This document shows, in pieces, positions 18,951-27,970 of a stretch of 64,000 nt of DNA (position 1 is its first letter; every line of letters begins with the position of its first letter). The stretch is from Sphingomonas yunnanensis (GTDB lineage: Bacteria > Pseudomonadota > Alphaproteobacteria > Sphingomonadales > Sphingomonadaceae): contig NZ_JAIOKB010000004.1 of the NCBI RefSeq assembly GCF_019898765.1, positions 62,001-126,000 of the forward strand. The letters run 5' to 3'. A program made the translations under genes and the position numbers. The notes under the pieces are model-generated. The model was not told the DNA's origin and did no database searches. It was given only the letters and a program-made list of their open reading frames with translations.

Positions 18951-18974
18951 GTGCCCCGGCCTCCGCCGGGGCAC
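18951..18974. terminator. Strong hairpin between convergent receptor and regA genes
   Basis: GTGCCCCGGC and GCCGGGGCAC form a perfect 10-bp stem with a CTCC loop, in the gap between the convergent stops at 18881 and 18980. It could stop transcription from both sides, though no T-run follows. A related stretch near 18889-18910 suggests it may also be half of a REP-like pair. Confidence 0.6.
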
Positions 18975-18979
18975 AACGA

Positions 18980-19510
18980 TCAAAGATGCCGCTTGCCCAG
19001 CTTCCGCGCGAGGGTGCGCCGGTGCATGCCGAGCCGCCGCGCGGCCTCGGAGACGTTGAAGCCGCAGTCCGCCAGCGTCTGGTGGATATGCTCCCACTCC
19101 AGCGTGCGCAGCGAGGTGGGATGCGCGACCAGCTCGACCGAGGCGTCGCCCTCGCCCGAGGCCTGGAAGGCGGCCTCGATATCGTCGGAGTTGGCCGGCT
19201 TGGACAGGTAGTTGGTCGCCCCCAGCTTCACCGCCTCGACCGCCGTGGCGATGCTGGCGAAGCCGGTGAGCACCACGATCCGCATGGCCGGATCGATCGC
19301 GTGGAGCCGCTCGACGCAGGTCAGGCCCGAGGCGCTGCCGAGCCGCAGGTCGACCACCGCGTGATCGGGCTTGAGCTCGGTCGCGGCGGAGTCCAGCTGC
19401 TCCGGATCGGTGATCGCGCGCACTTTGTAGCCGCGCCGCTCGAACGAGCGCGCCAGCGTGCGAGCGAACACCGCGTCGTCCTCGATGATCAGCAAGCGGC
19501 GCGCGCTCAT
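18980..19510 (-). CDS. regA: Redox response regulator RegA/PrrA/ActR
   Basis: 176 residues. The receiver domain has acidic residues E10-D12, phospho-acceptor D54 (VVDLRLG), T82 and K104. The C-terminus (about 137-176) is a Fis-type helix-turn-helix, NVSEAARRLGMHRRTL, nearly identical in pattern to RegA/PrrA proteins. This regulator controls respiration and other redox-linked genes in alphaproteobacteria. It overlaps the RegB gene by four bases (ATGA) and lies just downstream of SURF1 and the quinol oxidase genes in the same direction. Confidence 0.93.
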   Translation of the reverse strand: MSARRLLIIEDDAVFARTLARSFERRGYKVRAITDPEQLDSAATELKPDHAVVDLRLGSASGLTCVERLHAIDPAMRIVVLTGFASIATAVEAVKLGATNYLSKPANSDDIEAAFQASGEGDASVELVAHPTSLRTLEWEHIHQTLADCGFNVSEAARRLGMHRRTLARKLGKRHL

Positions 19511-20805
19511 GCGGTCTCCTCCGGGATCGAGATGGCGGCGAGCGGCAGCGTCAGCGTCACCTCGCTGCCGCCGCGCTCGCGCGCACGCGCGGATACGGTG
19601 CCGCCGAGCGTCCGCAGCACGTTGACCGCGAGGAAGAGGCCCAGCCCCGCGCCGCGCCGCGCCTTGGTGCTGAGATAGGGCTTGCCCAGCCCGTCGAGGA
19701 TCGATTGCGGGAAGCCGGCGCCGTCGTCACGCACCGACAGCACTAGCCGGTCGCCGTCCCACCAGGCACACAAGGCGATCGTCCTGGCACCCGCCTCGAC
19801 GGCATTGTCGAGCAGGTTGGTGATCGTCTGCGCCAGCGCCTTGTCCGCGACGATTCGAGGGTCGCTCGTCATCAGATGCTCGTAGGCGGCGGTCGGCCCC
19901 TTGCTCTCGTTCCACGAGCCGACGATCCCCGACAGGAAGGTGTGCAGCGTGGTGCGCACCGGCGCGTGGCCGCGCACCTCGCCCGAGGCGAGCAGCACCT
20001 GGCCGAGGATGTCCTTGCAGCGGGTCACCTCGGCGCGCATGTCGTCGAGGTCGGCGAGCAGGGCCGGCGAGCGCGCGATCGCGGGCTCGCGCCGCCAGTC
20101 GCCGAGCATCACCGCGATCGAGCTGAGCGGCGTGCCGAGTTCGTGCGCCGCGCCGCTGGCGAGCAGCCCCATGCGGACGATATGCTCCTCCTCGGCGGCG
20201 CGCTGGCGCAGCGCGGCGAGGCGCGCGTCATGCTCGGAGACGTTGCGGACGATGCGCGTGACGAACAGCGCCAGCAGCGTCGCGGTGAGCGTGTAGTTGA
20301 ACCAGCTCGCCGCGACATAGGGGATCGAGAGCTCGGACGCCCAGAAGTGCGGCAGCGGGAAAGGCGGGGCGGCCCAGGCGAGCCAGGCGAACAGCGTGCT
20401 GGTGATCACCACCATCGCCCAGCTCGTCCAGCCGCGCAGCAGCAGTGCGGCGATCACGACCTGGAGCAGGAAGAGCGTGACGAAGGGATTGCTCACCCCG
20501 CCGCTGAGGTAGAGCTGGGTGGTGAGGCAGGCGACGTCGACCAGCAACGTCGCGAACAGCGCGGCATTGGTGATCGGTCGTCGCTCGACCACCTGGTTGA
20601 CTGCGACGTTGAGCGCGACCAGCACCGCCAGCGCGCCCAGCATCGGCAGCAGCGGCAGGTGGACGCCGATCACGAAATGCACGAGCAGGATCGCGGCGAG
20701 CTGCCCCGCCACCGCGAGCCAGCGCAGCAGCGCGAGCAGGCGGACGTTGCGTCCGCCCGGTCCGCCGCGCGCGAGCGGCCCGAGCATGTTGGCGAGGTGC
20801 GGCAT
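19507..20805 (-). CDS. regB: Redox-sensing histidine kinase RegB/PrrB/ActS
   Basis: 432 residues from the ATG at 20805. Six membrane segments contain the quinone-sensing motif GGVSNPF (102-108). The H-box AAHELGTPLSSI places the phosphorylated histidine at 221, and C263 in the RCKDIL segment matches the redox-active cysteine of RegB. An HATPase domain follows (DNAVEAGA, DDGAGFP, GAGLGLFL). It should sense quinone-pool redox state and phosphorylate RegA. A frame open to 20895 includes non-conserved residues and is not used. Confidence 0.93.
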   Translation of the reverse strand: MPHLANMLGPLARGGPGGRNVRLLALLRWLAVAGQLAAILLVHFVIGVHLPLLPMLGALAVLVALNVAVNQVVERRPITNAALFATLLVDVACLTTQLYLSGGVSNPFVTLFLLQVVIAALLLRGWTSWAMVVITSTLFAWLAWAAPPFPLPHFWASELSIPYVAASWFNYTLTATLLALFVTRIVRNVSEHDARLAALRQRAAEEEHIVRMGLLASGAAHELGTPLSSIAVMLGDWRREPAIARSPALLADLDDMRAEVTRCKDILGQVLLASGEVRGHAPVRTTLHTFLSGIVGSWNESKGPTAAYEHLMTSDPRIVADKALAQTITNLLDNAVEAGARTIALCAWWDGDRLVLSVRDDGAGFPQSILDGLGKPYLSTKARRGAGLGLFLAVNVLRTLGGTVSARARERGGSEVTLTLPLAAISIPEETA

Positions 20806-20862
20806 AGGGTTCAGTCTATCGCTTTTCGCGCGAGAGCAGAACGCCCTCGAGCCCACGTCCTT

Positions 20863-20945
20863 CGTGTTGCTGCGTCTGCAGGAATCCAGGGTCACGGAGG
20901 ATGACGCTCGTGGCTCTGGACTCCTGCGTCCGCAGGAGTACGGGA
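20863..20945. repeat. REP-like inverted pair 1 (between regB and SURF1)
   Basis: Two hairpin units face each other. The left one at about 20863-20895 contains CTGCGTCTGCAG then GAATCCAGGG; the right one at about 20909-20945 is its approximate reverse complement (CTCCTGCGTCCGCAGGAG core). The unit recurs at 47062-47094 and 51313-51345. Confidence 0.65.
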
Positions 20946-20952
20946 CCGGCGC

Positions 20953-21636
20953 TCACGGGTCCCGCGGCGCGCGGGCGATGCGATACGCGAGATAGCCCAT
21001 CATCGCCGCGAGCGTGAACCAGGTCAGCGCGTAGATCAGGTGCGTGTTGCGGAAGCGGACCACCGTCAGGCCGCCGCGCGGCCAGCCCGCCGCGCCGCTC
21101 GCGTCGGCGTCGATGAAATAGGGGGCGACCTCGCCCAAACGCCGCGCGCGCGCGATCGCGGCGGTGTCGCGCGAGTACCAGCGGTCGGCGGCGGGATCGT
21201 TGTCGCGCAGGAAGGCGCCCTTGGGCTCGGTCACCCGCAGCAGGCCGGTGACGCTCGCGTTGCCGACGGGCGCCAGAACCGCGGCGCGGTCGCCGAGCGG
21301 CACGAAGCCGCGGTTGATCAGGATCGTGCCGCCCGGCGCGTCGAGCGGGGCGAGCACCCAATAGCCACCGCCATAGTCGGTCACTGCCTGGACGAACACC
21401 GGCGCGCCGGCGCGCCAGCGGCCGCTCGCGCGGACGCGAAGATAGGCGCTGTCGTCGTCGATCGCGCGCCACGCCGCGCGCGGCGGCGCTGTTACCGGCG
21501 CCGCGGCGAGGCGGCGCTCGACCCGGTCGATCAGCGCGAGCTTCCACGCGCGCCGCTCGACCTGCCACACGCCCAGCCCGGCGAGCAGCGCGGTGCCGAG
21601 CACCGCCAGCGCCAGGAAGACGTGCCGCCGAGTCAC
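20953..21636 (-). CDS. SURF1-family oxidase assembly protein
   Basis: 227 residues, GTG start overlapping the cyoD stop (GTGA). It has the SURF1 layout: an N-terminal membrane helix (FLALAVLGTALLAGLGVWQ), a periplasmic domain with GGYWVLAPLDAPGGTILINRGFVP, and a C-terminal helix preceded by RNTHLIYALTWF. SURF1 helps insert haem a into haem-copper oxidases. Paracoccus has a second copy, Surf1q, dedicated to its ba3 quinol oxidase. Coupling to the cyo genes suggests the same role here. Confidence 0.9.
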   Translation of the reverse strand: MTRRHVFLALAVLGTALLAGLGVWQVERRAWKLALIDRVERRLAAAPVTAPPRAAWRAIDDDSAYLRVRASGRWRAGAPVFVQAVTDYGGGYWVLAPLDAPGGTILINRGFVPLGDRAAVLAPVGNASVTGLLRVTEPKGAFLRDNDPAADRWYSRDTAAIARARRLGEVAPYFIDADASGAAGWPRGGLTVVRFRNTHLIYALTWFTLAAMMGYLAYRIARAPRDP

Positions 21637-22055
21637 ATGCCCGCGCTCGACATCTCCGCCTGCATCGATGGCATCATGTTGAGGTTCATGTGATACATGA
21701 CCCAGAGCGAGCCCGAGATCACGATGAACACGATGATCGCGGTGAAGATCAGCGCCATCATCGTCCAGCCCGCCTCGGACTTGGTGTTCATGTGCAGGAA
21801 GTAGATCATGTGGACCACGATCTGCACCATCGCGAGTGCCATCACGATCCCCGCGGTGAGCCGAGGGTCGGCGATGACGCCGCTCATCACCAGCGCGAAA
21901 GCGGGCGCGGTGAGCAGCACCGAGAGCAGGAAACCGATCCAATAGCCCTTGCGCGAGCCATGTGCGGAGCCGCCGTGCGGGGCGTCGTGGCCATGGTCAT
22001 GCCCGTGGCCGTGCGCGTGATCGGCGGCGTGGCCGTGATGCGTCTCGGCGCTCAT
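21633..22055 (-). CDS. cyoD: Quinol oxidase subunit IV (CyoD)
   Basis: 140 residues with three membrane helices, the normal CyoD topology. The cytoplasmic N-terminus has an unusual histidine-rich stretch (roughly residues 5-34) with a dozen histidines alternating with Ala, Gly and Asp. The start is the ATG at 22055, sharing a base with the cyoC stop. CyoD is an accessory subunit that helps assemble the CuB site of CyoB; the histidine tract might bind copper or another metal, which is inference. Confidence 0.9.
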   Translation of the reverse strand: MSAETHHGHAADHAHGHGHDHGHDAPHGGSAHGSRKGYWIGFLLSVLLTAPAFALVMSGVIADPRLTAGIVMALAMVQIVVHMIYFLHMNTKSEAGWTMMALIFTAIIVFIVISGSLWVMYHMNLNMMPSMQAEMSSAGM

Positions 22056-22687
22056 CAGCGCAGCACTCCCAGCAGATAGACGAAGGTGAAGACGCCGATC
22101 CAGATGACGTCGAGGAAGTGCCAGAACAGCGACAGGCACTGCAGCCGGCGCAGGTTGGCGTCGACCAGCCCGCGGCGCGACACCTGCACCATCAGCGTCC
22201 CCAGCCAGACCAGGCCGAAGGTGACGTGCAAGCCGTGCGTCCCCACCAGGGTGAAGAAGGACGACAGGAATGCGGAGCGCTGCGGCCCCGCGCCCTCGTG
22301 GATCAGGTTGCTGAACTCGTAGAGCTCGATCGCGAGGAAGGCGGCGCCGAACAGCGCCGTCACCGCGAGCCAGCCGAGCACCGCGCCCTGCTTGCGCTCG
22401 TCCGCGCTGATCATCGCGAAGCCGTAGGTGATCGACGACAGCAGCAGCATCGTCGTGTTCACCGCCACCAGCGGCAGCTCGAACAGCTCGCGCGCGGTCG
22501 GCCCGCCCGCGTAGCTGCCGCCGTAGACGCCGTATGCGGCAAACAGCATCGCGAAGATGAGGCAGTCGCTCATCAGGTAGAGCCAGAAACCCAGCATCGT
22601 GCTGTGCCCGGGCGGGTGCTCGTGCTCGTCCAGGTCGTAGAAGACCGGGTTCTCCGCGCCGGGCGGAGTCTGCGTCAACGTGCTCAT
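22055..22687 (-). CDS. cyoC: Quinol oxidase subunit III (CyoC)
   Basis: 210 residues with five membrane helices, the length of CyoC. Typical features are LGFWLYLMSDCLIFAMLFAAYGVY and the HEGAGPQRSAFLSSFFTLVGTHGLHV segment. It starts five bases after the cyoB stop and overlaps cyoD. It is a core, non-catalytic subunit of the haem-copper quinol oxidase in the inner membrane. Confidence 0.95.
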   Translation of the reverse strand: MSTLTQTPPGAENPVFYDLDEHEHPPGHSTMLGFWLYLMSDCLIFAMLFAAYGVYGGSYAGGPTARELFELPLVAVNTTMLLLSSITYGFAMISADERKQGAVLGWLAVTALFGAAFLAIELYEFSNLIHEGAGPQRSAFLSSFFTLVGTHGLHVTFGLVWLGTLMVQVSRRGLVDANLRRLQCLSLFWHFLDVIWIGVFTFVYLLGVLR

Positions 22688-22692
22688 GTGTC

Positions 22693-24693
22693 TCAGATCC
22701 CCGCGCTCTGGAGCGCGCGGGTGCGCACGTCCTCGTTCTTCACGACATCCTCGGCGGGGATGTGGAAGTCGCGGTCATAGTTGAAGGTATGGCCGATCGC
22801 GACGGCGAGCAGCGCGACGAAGCCAAGCGCGGCGAGCCACCAGATGTACCAGATCATGGCGACGCCGACGACCGTCGACAGCCCGGCCAGGATGATCCCA
22901 GCGCCCGTGTTCTTGGGCATGTGGATCGCGCGGAAGCCCTCGGTCGGCCGCTCGGCCTTGCGCTGCTTCATGTCGTGCCACGCGTCGAGGTCGTGGATCA
23001 CCGGCGAGAAGGCGAAATTGTACGCCGGCGGCGGCGACGAGGTGGCCCATTCCAGCGTGCGGCCGTTCCACGGGTCTCCGGTGGTGTCGCGCAGCTTCTC
23101 GCGGTCGCGGATGCTCACGTAGAACTGCATCAGCATGGCGCCGATGCCCGCGGCGATGATCAGCGCGCCCACCGCAGCGATCACGAACCAGATCTGCAAG
23201 CTGGGATCGTCGAAGGCGCGCAGCCGGCGGGTGACGCCCATCAGGCCCAGCACGTACAGCGGCGTGAAGGCGACCCAGAAGCCCACCACCCAGCACCAGA
23301 AGCTGACCGTGCCCCAGAACTTGTCCAGCTTGAACCCGAAGGCCTTGGGCCACCAGTAGTTCACGCCAGCGAACATGCCGAAGAGCACGCCGCCGATGAT
23401 CACGTTGTGGAAGTGCGCCACCAGGAACAGCGAGTTGTGGAACTGGAAGTCGGCGGGGGGCACCGCCAGCATCACGCCGGTCATGCCGCCGACGACGAAG
23501 GTCAGCATGAAGGCCACCGCCCACATCATCGGCAGCTCGAACCGGATGCGCCCGCGATACATCGTGAACATCCAGTTGAAGATCTTCGCTCCCGTCGGGA
23601 TCGAGATGATCATTGTCGTGATGCCGAAGAAGCTGTTGACGCTCGCGCCCGATCCCATCGTGAAGAAATGGTGCAGCCACACCAGGTACGACAGGATGCA
23701 GATGACGATCAGCGCGTAGACCATCGACGTATAGCCGAACAGCCGCTTGCCCGAGAAGGTGGAGACCACCTCCGAGAAGACGCCGAACGCGGGCAGGATC
23801 AGGATGTACACCTCCGGGTGGCCCCAGATCCAGATCATGTTGGTGTACATCATGGGGTTGCCCCCGCCGGTGTTGGTGAAGAAGTTGGTCCCGACGTAGC
23901 GGTCGAGGCTCAGCATCGCCAGCACCGCGGTCAGCACCGGGAAGGCCGCGACGATCAGCACGTTGGTGACCAGCGCCGACCAGGTGAAGATCGGCATCTG
24001 CATCAGGCCCATGCCGGGCGCGCGCATCTTGATGATGGTGGCCAGCAGGTTGACGCCGGAGAGCAGGGTGCCGACACCCGCGATCTGGAGCGCCCAGACG
24101 TAATAATCGACTCCGACATCGGGCGAGTAATCGATCCCCGACAACGGTGCCATCGCCAGCCAGCCGGTCCGCGCGAACTCGCCGACGAACAGGCTCATCA
24201 TCACGATGACCGCGCCGCTGACCGTCATCCAGAAGCTGAAATTGTTGAGGAACGGGAAGCTGACGTCGCGCGCGCCGATCTGGAGCGGGACGACGAAGTT
24301 CATCAGCCCGGTGACGAACGGCATCGCCACGAAGAAGATCATGATCACGCCGTGCGCGGTGAACACCTGGTCATAATGGTGCGCCGGCAGGAAGCCCTCG
24401 TTACCACCGAAGGCGATCGCCTGCTGCGCGCGCATCATCAGCGCGTCGGCGAAGCCGCGCAGCAGCATGACCAGCGCCAGCACGATGTACATGATGCCGA
24501 TCTTCTTGTGATCGACGCTGGTGAACCACTCCTTCCAGAGATAGCCCCACAGGCGGAAATAGGTCAGTGCACCCAGCAGTGCGACGCCGCCGAGCGCGAC
24601 CATCGCGAAGGTGCCGACCAGGATCGGCTCGTGGATCGGGAAACTCTCGATCGAGAGCCGACCGAAGATCGTCTTGGTGAGATCGTCCGACAT
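22693..24693 (-). CDS. cyoB: Quinol oxidase subunit I (CyoB)
   Basis: 666 residues, matching E. coli CyoB. The quinone-site residues R79, D83, H106 and Q109 correspond to E. coli R71, D75, H98 and Q101 with a constant offset of eight. The CuB-ligand segment [15 protein letters not shown], with the His-Tyr pair, and the FTAHG and HFHNVIIGG haem-ligand motifs are intact. It reduces oxygen to water with electrons from ubiquinol and pumps protons. It is six bases downstream of cyoA. The high-spin haem (o or a) cannot be read from the sequence. Confidence 0.97.
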   Translation of the reverse strand: MSDDLTKTIFGRLSIESFPIHEPILVGTFAMVALGGVALLGALTYFRLWGYLWKEWFTSVDHKKIGIMYIVLALVMLLRGFADALMMRAQQAIAFGGNEGFLPAHHYDQVFTAHGVIMIFFVAMPFVTGLMNFVVPLQIGARDVSFPFLNNFSFWMTVSGAVIVMMSLFVGEFARTGWLAMAPLSGIDYSPDVGVDYYVWALQIAGVGTLLSGVNLLATIIKMRAPGMGLMQMPIFTWSALVTNVLIVAAFPVLTAVLAMLSLDRYVGTNFFTNTGGGNPMMYTNMIWIWGHPEVYILILPAFGVFSEVVSTFSGKRLFGYTSMVYALIVICILSYLVWLHHFFTMGSGASVNSFFGITTMIISIPTGAKIFNWMFTMYRGRIRFELPMMWAVAFMLTFVVGGMTGVMLAVPPADFQFHNSLFLVAHFHNVIIGGVLFGMFAGVNYWWPKAFGFKLDKFWGTVSFWCWVVGFWVAFTPLYVLGLMGVTRRLRAFDDPSLQIWFVIAAVGALIIAAGIGAMLMQFYVSIRDREKLRDTTGDPWNGRTLEWATSSPPPAYNFAFSPVIHDLDAWHDMKQRKAERPTEGFRAIHMPKNTGAGIILAGLSTVVGVAMIWYIWWLAALGFVALLAVAIGHTFNYDRDFHIPAEDVVKNEDVRTRALQSAGI

Positions 24694-24699
24694 AGGTCC

Positions 24700-25836
24700 T
24701 CAAGCCTCCTTCGAGGCACGGGCGCGGAGCGGCGCCGGCAGGTGGAGTTCAGTCATGTTGCGGTTGCTGCCCGCGCCGGGATCGTTCTGCCCGGGCGCCT
24801 GACCGCGCGGTGCGCTGAGATGTGGCGACTCGCCCTTCTCGGACGGCTCGCGCGTCAGCGCCCCCTTGGCTTCGCCTTCGCGTGGCGCGCGGTCGTTCAC
24901 TGCCGGCCCGGCATGCGACATGCCTTCCATGCAATTGGTCCCGGGCTTGACGCAGATCGCGACGACGCGGCGGAACAGCGTGGGGTCGACGCTGCCGAAG
25001 CCGAGCGGCGGCACCTTCTCGGTCGGCTGCTCCAGTTTGACATAGGTCGCGGTGTCGAGCCGCCAGCGATTACGCTTCACGCCCGCGGCCCATTGCTCGA
25101 ACCGCGCCGGCGAGACCGAATGCGTCCAGAAGGTCATGTGCGAGAAGCCGGCGCCGGAATAATTGGCCGAGCGGCCGGCGAACTTGCCGGTCCGGTTGAG
25201 CACGCCGTGCAGCACCGTCTCCATGCCGGGCATGGTATAGACCATGCCCGCCATCGCCGGCACCCACAGTGCGTTCATCACGCTCGACGACGTCATCGTG
25301 AACTTCACCGGGCGATTGACCGGCACGACCAGCTCGTTGACGGTGGCGATCCCCTGCTCGGGGTAGATGAACAGCCATTTCCAGTCGAGCGATATGACCT
25401 GCACCTCGAGCGGGCGATCGGTCGCGGTGACGACCTTCCCGGGCGCGGTGCGCGCGAGCGGGCGATAAGGGTCGAGCGTGTGGGTGGCCACCCAGGTCAG
25501 CGCTCCGAGCGCGATGATGATCAGCAGCGGCGCCGACCAGATCACCAGCTCGAGGCCGGTCGAGTGGTCCCAGTCGGGCTCGTAGGTCGCCTCGGTGTTG
25601 GTCTCGCGGTAGCGCCAGGCGAACACCACCGTTAGCGCCATCACTGGCAGGATGATCAGCAGCATCAGCACGACCGACCAGATGATCAGGCTCGACTGCT
25701 GCACGGCGACGTCACCGGCGGGGTTCATCACCACGGTATCGCAGCCGCCGAGCAGGGCCAGCGCGCCGAGCGCGAGCAGGCGCGCCGAGACGGGGGCCAC
25801 ACGCGGCGCGGGTGAGGGAGAGGGCAGGGAGATCAT
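24700..25836 (-). CDS. cyoA: Quinol oxidase subunit II (CyoA), lipoprotein
   Basis: 378 residues. A lipoprotein signal ends LLGGC, two membrane helices follow, then a cupredoxin-like domain. The CuA cysteines are absent (NYSGAGFSHMTF where CuA enzymes have Cys-x3-Cys), which marks a quinol rather than cytochrome c oxidase. The C-terminus has an extra charged, proline-rich tail of about 60 residues. The ATG at 25836 starts the signal peptide. It is the first gene of a run cyoA-B-C-D-SURF1, with regB-regA further on. Confidence 0.95.
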   Translation of the reverse strand: MISLPSPSPAPRVAPVSARLLALGALALLGGCDTVVMNPAGDVAVQQSSLIIWSVVLMLLIILPVMALTVVFAWRYRETNTEATYEPDWDHSTGLELVIWSAPLLIIIALGALTWVATHTLDPYRPLARTAPGKVVTATDRPLEVQVISLDWKWLFIYPEQGIATVNELVVPVNRPVKFTMTSSSVMNALWVPAMAGMVYTMPGMETVLHGVLNRTGKFAGRSANYSGAGFSHMTFWTHSVSPARFEQWAAGVKRNRWRLDTATYVKLEQPTEKVPPLGFGSVDPTLFRRVVAICVKPGTNCMEGMSHAGPAVNDRAPREGEAKGALTREPSEKGESPHLSAPRGQAPGQNDPGAGSNRNMTELHLPAPLRARASKEA

Positions 25837-25874
25837 GGGCGCGCAGCTAAGCTTTGCTGCGGCGCAGCGGAATA

Positions 25875-25887
25875 GGACATTTTGTCC
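25875..25887. promoter_or_regulatory. Dyad upstream of cyoA, possible RegA-type site
   Basis: GGACA-TTT-TGTCC is a perfect 5-bp-arm dyad 39 bases upstream of cyoA and 63 upstream of the divergent transporter. RegA/PrrA/RegR proteins bind GNC-type inverted half-sites around an AT-rich centre, which this resembles. Linkage of regBA to the same oxidase block makes that plausible but unproved. Confidence 0.4.
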
Positions 25888-25949
25888 CATCCCCGCGTTG
25901 TGGCACTTAGGCTAGGGAGCCGTGAGATACGTCCGATCGGGAACATGTA

Positions 25950-27272
25950 ATGGCCACCGCACATTCCGCGCCGCTCGAGCGCGGCGCTCGCAACGTCAAC
26001 ACCCGGGGCGACCATCAGGTCCGTCCCGGCGAGATCGCGATCGGTGTGATCATCGGGCGAACGTCGGAATTCTTTGACTTTTTTGTCTACGCCATCGCCT
26101 CGGTGCTGGTCTTCCCGACGGTAGTGTTCCCGTATATGGAGCGGATCACGGGGACGCTCTGGTCGTTCGCGCTGTTCCCGCTGGCATTCATCGCGCGGCC
26201 GATCGGCACGCAGATCTTCATGTGGGTTGACCGCCGACACGGACGCGGCACCAAGCTGACCATCTCGCTGTTCCTGCTCGGCACCTCGACCGTGCTGGTC
26301 GCCTTCCTGCCGGGCTATGCCGAGATCGGCGGCTGGTCGGCGATCCTGCTGGCGCTGTTCCGCGTCGGCCAGGGGATCGCGCTGGGCGGCGCGTGGGACG
26401 GTCTGGCCTCACTGCTCGCGCTCAACGCGCCCGAGAAGCAGCGCGGCTGGTGGGCGATGGTGCCCCAGCTCGGCGCGCCGCTAGGCCTGGTGGTGGCGAG
26501 CGCCCTCTTCGCCTTCTTCGTCTCGACGCTGCCCGCGGTGGACTTCATCTCCTGGGGCTGGCGTTACCCGTTCTTCGTCGCCTTCGCGCTCAACGTGGTG
26601 GCGCTGTTCGCTCGGCTACGCATCGTCGTGACGCCGGAATATACCGAGCTGTTCAAGAGCCGCGAGCTCACTCCCTCGCCGGTCGGCGCGACGGTGAAGG
26701 CGCAGTGGCGCAACATCGTCATCGGCGCGTTCGCGCCGCTCGCCAGCTTCGCCTTGTTCCACATGGTGACGGTGTTCCCGCTCTCCTGGGTCAACCTCTT
26801 CACGCGCGAGGACATCGCCAGCTTCCTGCTGATCGAGACGATCGGCGGCGTGGTCGGGCTTGGCGCGATCGTGCTGTCGGGGCTGCTCGCCGACCGGATC
26901 GGTCGACGCAGCGTGCTCGGCTACACCGCGGCGGGGATCGCCGCGTACAGCGGGTTCGCGCCGCAGCTGCTCAACGGCGGGCGCGCCGGCGAGGTCTTGT
27001 TCATGGTGATGGGCTTCCTGCTGCTCGGCCTGTCGTTCGGCCAGTCGTCGGGTGCGGTGACGAGCAACTTCCCCAAGCGCGCGCGCTACACCGGCGCGGC
27101 GCTCACCTCGGACCTCGCCTGGCTGTTCGGCGCGGGCTTCGCGCCGCTCGCCGCGCTCGCGCTGACCCAGGCGTTCGGTCTCGTGGCGGCAGGAGCGTAT
27201 CTGCTCTCGGGCGCGCTCGGCACGCTCGCGGCGCTGGGGCTCAACGTCGAGCTGGCGCGTCGGCTCGACTGA
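25950..27272 (+). CDS. MFS transporter, metabolite:H+ symporter (MHS) type
   Basis: 440 residues with 12 membrane helices. The early GRTSEFFDFFVYAIASVLVFPTVVFP segment and the loop WVDRRHGRGTKL are typical of the MHS group, which imports organic acids, betaines or aromatic acids with protons. GGGAAC precedes the ATG by about eight bases. It is divergent from cyoA and overlaps the convergent glycosylase gene by 32 bases. The substrate is not predictable. Confidence 0.85.
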   Translation: MATAHSAPLERGARNVNTRGDHQVRPGEIAIGVIIGRTSEFFDFFVYAIASVLVFPTVVFPYMERITGTLWSFALFPLAFIARPIGTQIFMWVDRRHGRGTKLTISLFLLGTSTVLVAFLPGYAEIGGWSAILLALFRVGQGIALGGAWDGLASLLALNAPEKQRGWWAMVPQLGAPLGLVVASALFAFFVSTLPAVDFISWGWRYPFFVAFALNVVALFARLRIVVTPEYTELFKSRELTPSPVGATVKAQWRNIVIGAFAPLASFALFHMVTVFPLSWVNLFTREDIASFLLIETIGGVVGLGAIVLSGLLADRIGRRSVLGYTAAGIAAYSGFAPQLLNGGRAGEVLFMVMGFLLLGLSFGQSSGAVTSNFPKRARYTGAALTSDLAWLFGAGFAPLAALALTQAFGLVAAGAYLLSGALGTLAALGLNVELARRLD

Positions 27273-27810
27273 GCCGCGCCGCCGCCTCGGCGAGCGTCGC
27301 GGCGATCGCCCGCGGCACCGCCGGGCTGGTGCAGACATAGGTGGGAGAGGGGTGCGGCATCGTCAGCACCTCGACCTGAGGCCGCTCGCGCTCGACCAGC
27401 GCGGCGGCCTCCCGCGCGACTCGGCCGGCGAGCACGACGACCGCGAGCCGCGGGAGCAGGTGAAGGAGTGGCGGGACGAGCGTGAGCCCCTCGGCGATCT
27501 CGCCGCGGCGGAGCGGGCGGTTGCGTTCACCGGGGGCGTGGACGTTCCACGGCACCGCGTTCCACAACAAAGTGTCGCGTCGCGCGATCCCGGCTTCGGC
27601 GAGGAAGCGCTTGAGGTTGCGCGACGTGCCCGTGGCGTGATCGCGCGAGACGATCGCGGGGCCGTGCGCGCCAGGGGTCTCAAGTAGCAGCAGGAGGCGC
27701 GCCGCGGCGCCGCCGTCGTTCGGGTCGAAGCCGGGGACGTCGCGGCCCGTCGCCGCGAGCTGCGAGCGCCAGTGCTCGAGGGCCGTGTGCGCGTCGGCGT
27801 TAGGGGGCAT
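27241..27810 (-). CDS. Uracil-DNA glycosylase superfamily protein
   Basis: 189 residues. The first active-site region reads LLLLETPGAHGPA, a central NAVPWNVH segment follows, and the C-terminal loop is MPHPSPTYV, matching the HPS motif of the superfamily. The family removes uracil or related bases from DNA, but this branch lacks the classical family-1 water-activating motif, so substrate and activity are uncertain. The ATG at 27810 follows an in-frame GTG at 27813. The 3' end overlaps the transporter gene tail to tail. Confidence 0.8.
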   Translation of the reverse strand: MPPNADAHTALEHWRSQLAATGRDVPGFDPNDGGAAARLLLLLETPGAHGPAIVSRDHATGTSRNLKRFLAEAGIARRDTLLWNAVPWNVHAPGERNRPLRRGEIAEGLTLVPPLLHLLPRLAVVVLAGRVAREAAALVERERPQVEVLTMPHPSPTYVCTSPAVPRAIAATLAEAAARLSRADAPARR

Positions 27811-27916
27811 CACTTTATTTTATCACGCGCCGAGATGAGCGTCTGCCGGTGTAGCGATCCGGCAGACGCAAGATCGAGTTCGAGCCATCTGACGTAGCGG
27901 CGTCCGCAACGTAGAT

Positions 27917-27936
27917 CCTCCCCGCTCGCGGGGAGG
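27917..27936. repeat. Short CCTCCCCGC/GCGGGGAGG palindromic repeat, copy 2
   Basis: A perfect 9-bp stem with a TC loop in the 160-bp gap between the glycosylase start and the exporter stop. It is the best-formed copy of the motif also seen at 11628 and 42317. It also lies where a terminator for the exporter gene would be expected. Confidence 0.65.
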
Positions 27937-27970
27937 AATGCTTGCCACTCGCCCTGACGCGCCGTCGCGC

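Noticed and set aside
22762..25635. A 957-codon plus-strand frame opposite cyoA and cyoB
   Set aside because: It is antisense to well-conserved oxidase genes and rich in His/Asp/Arg/Glu, as expected from the third-position GC bias of the real genes.
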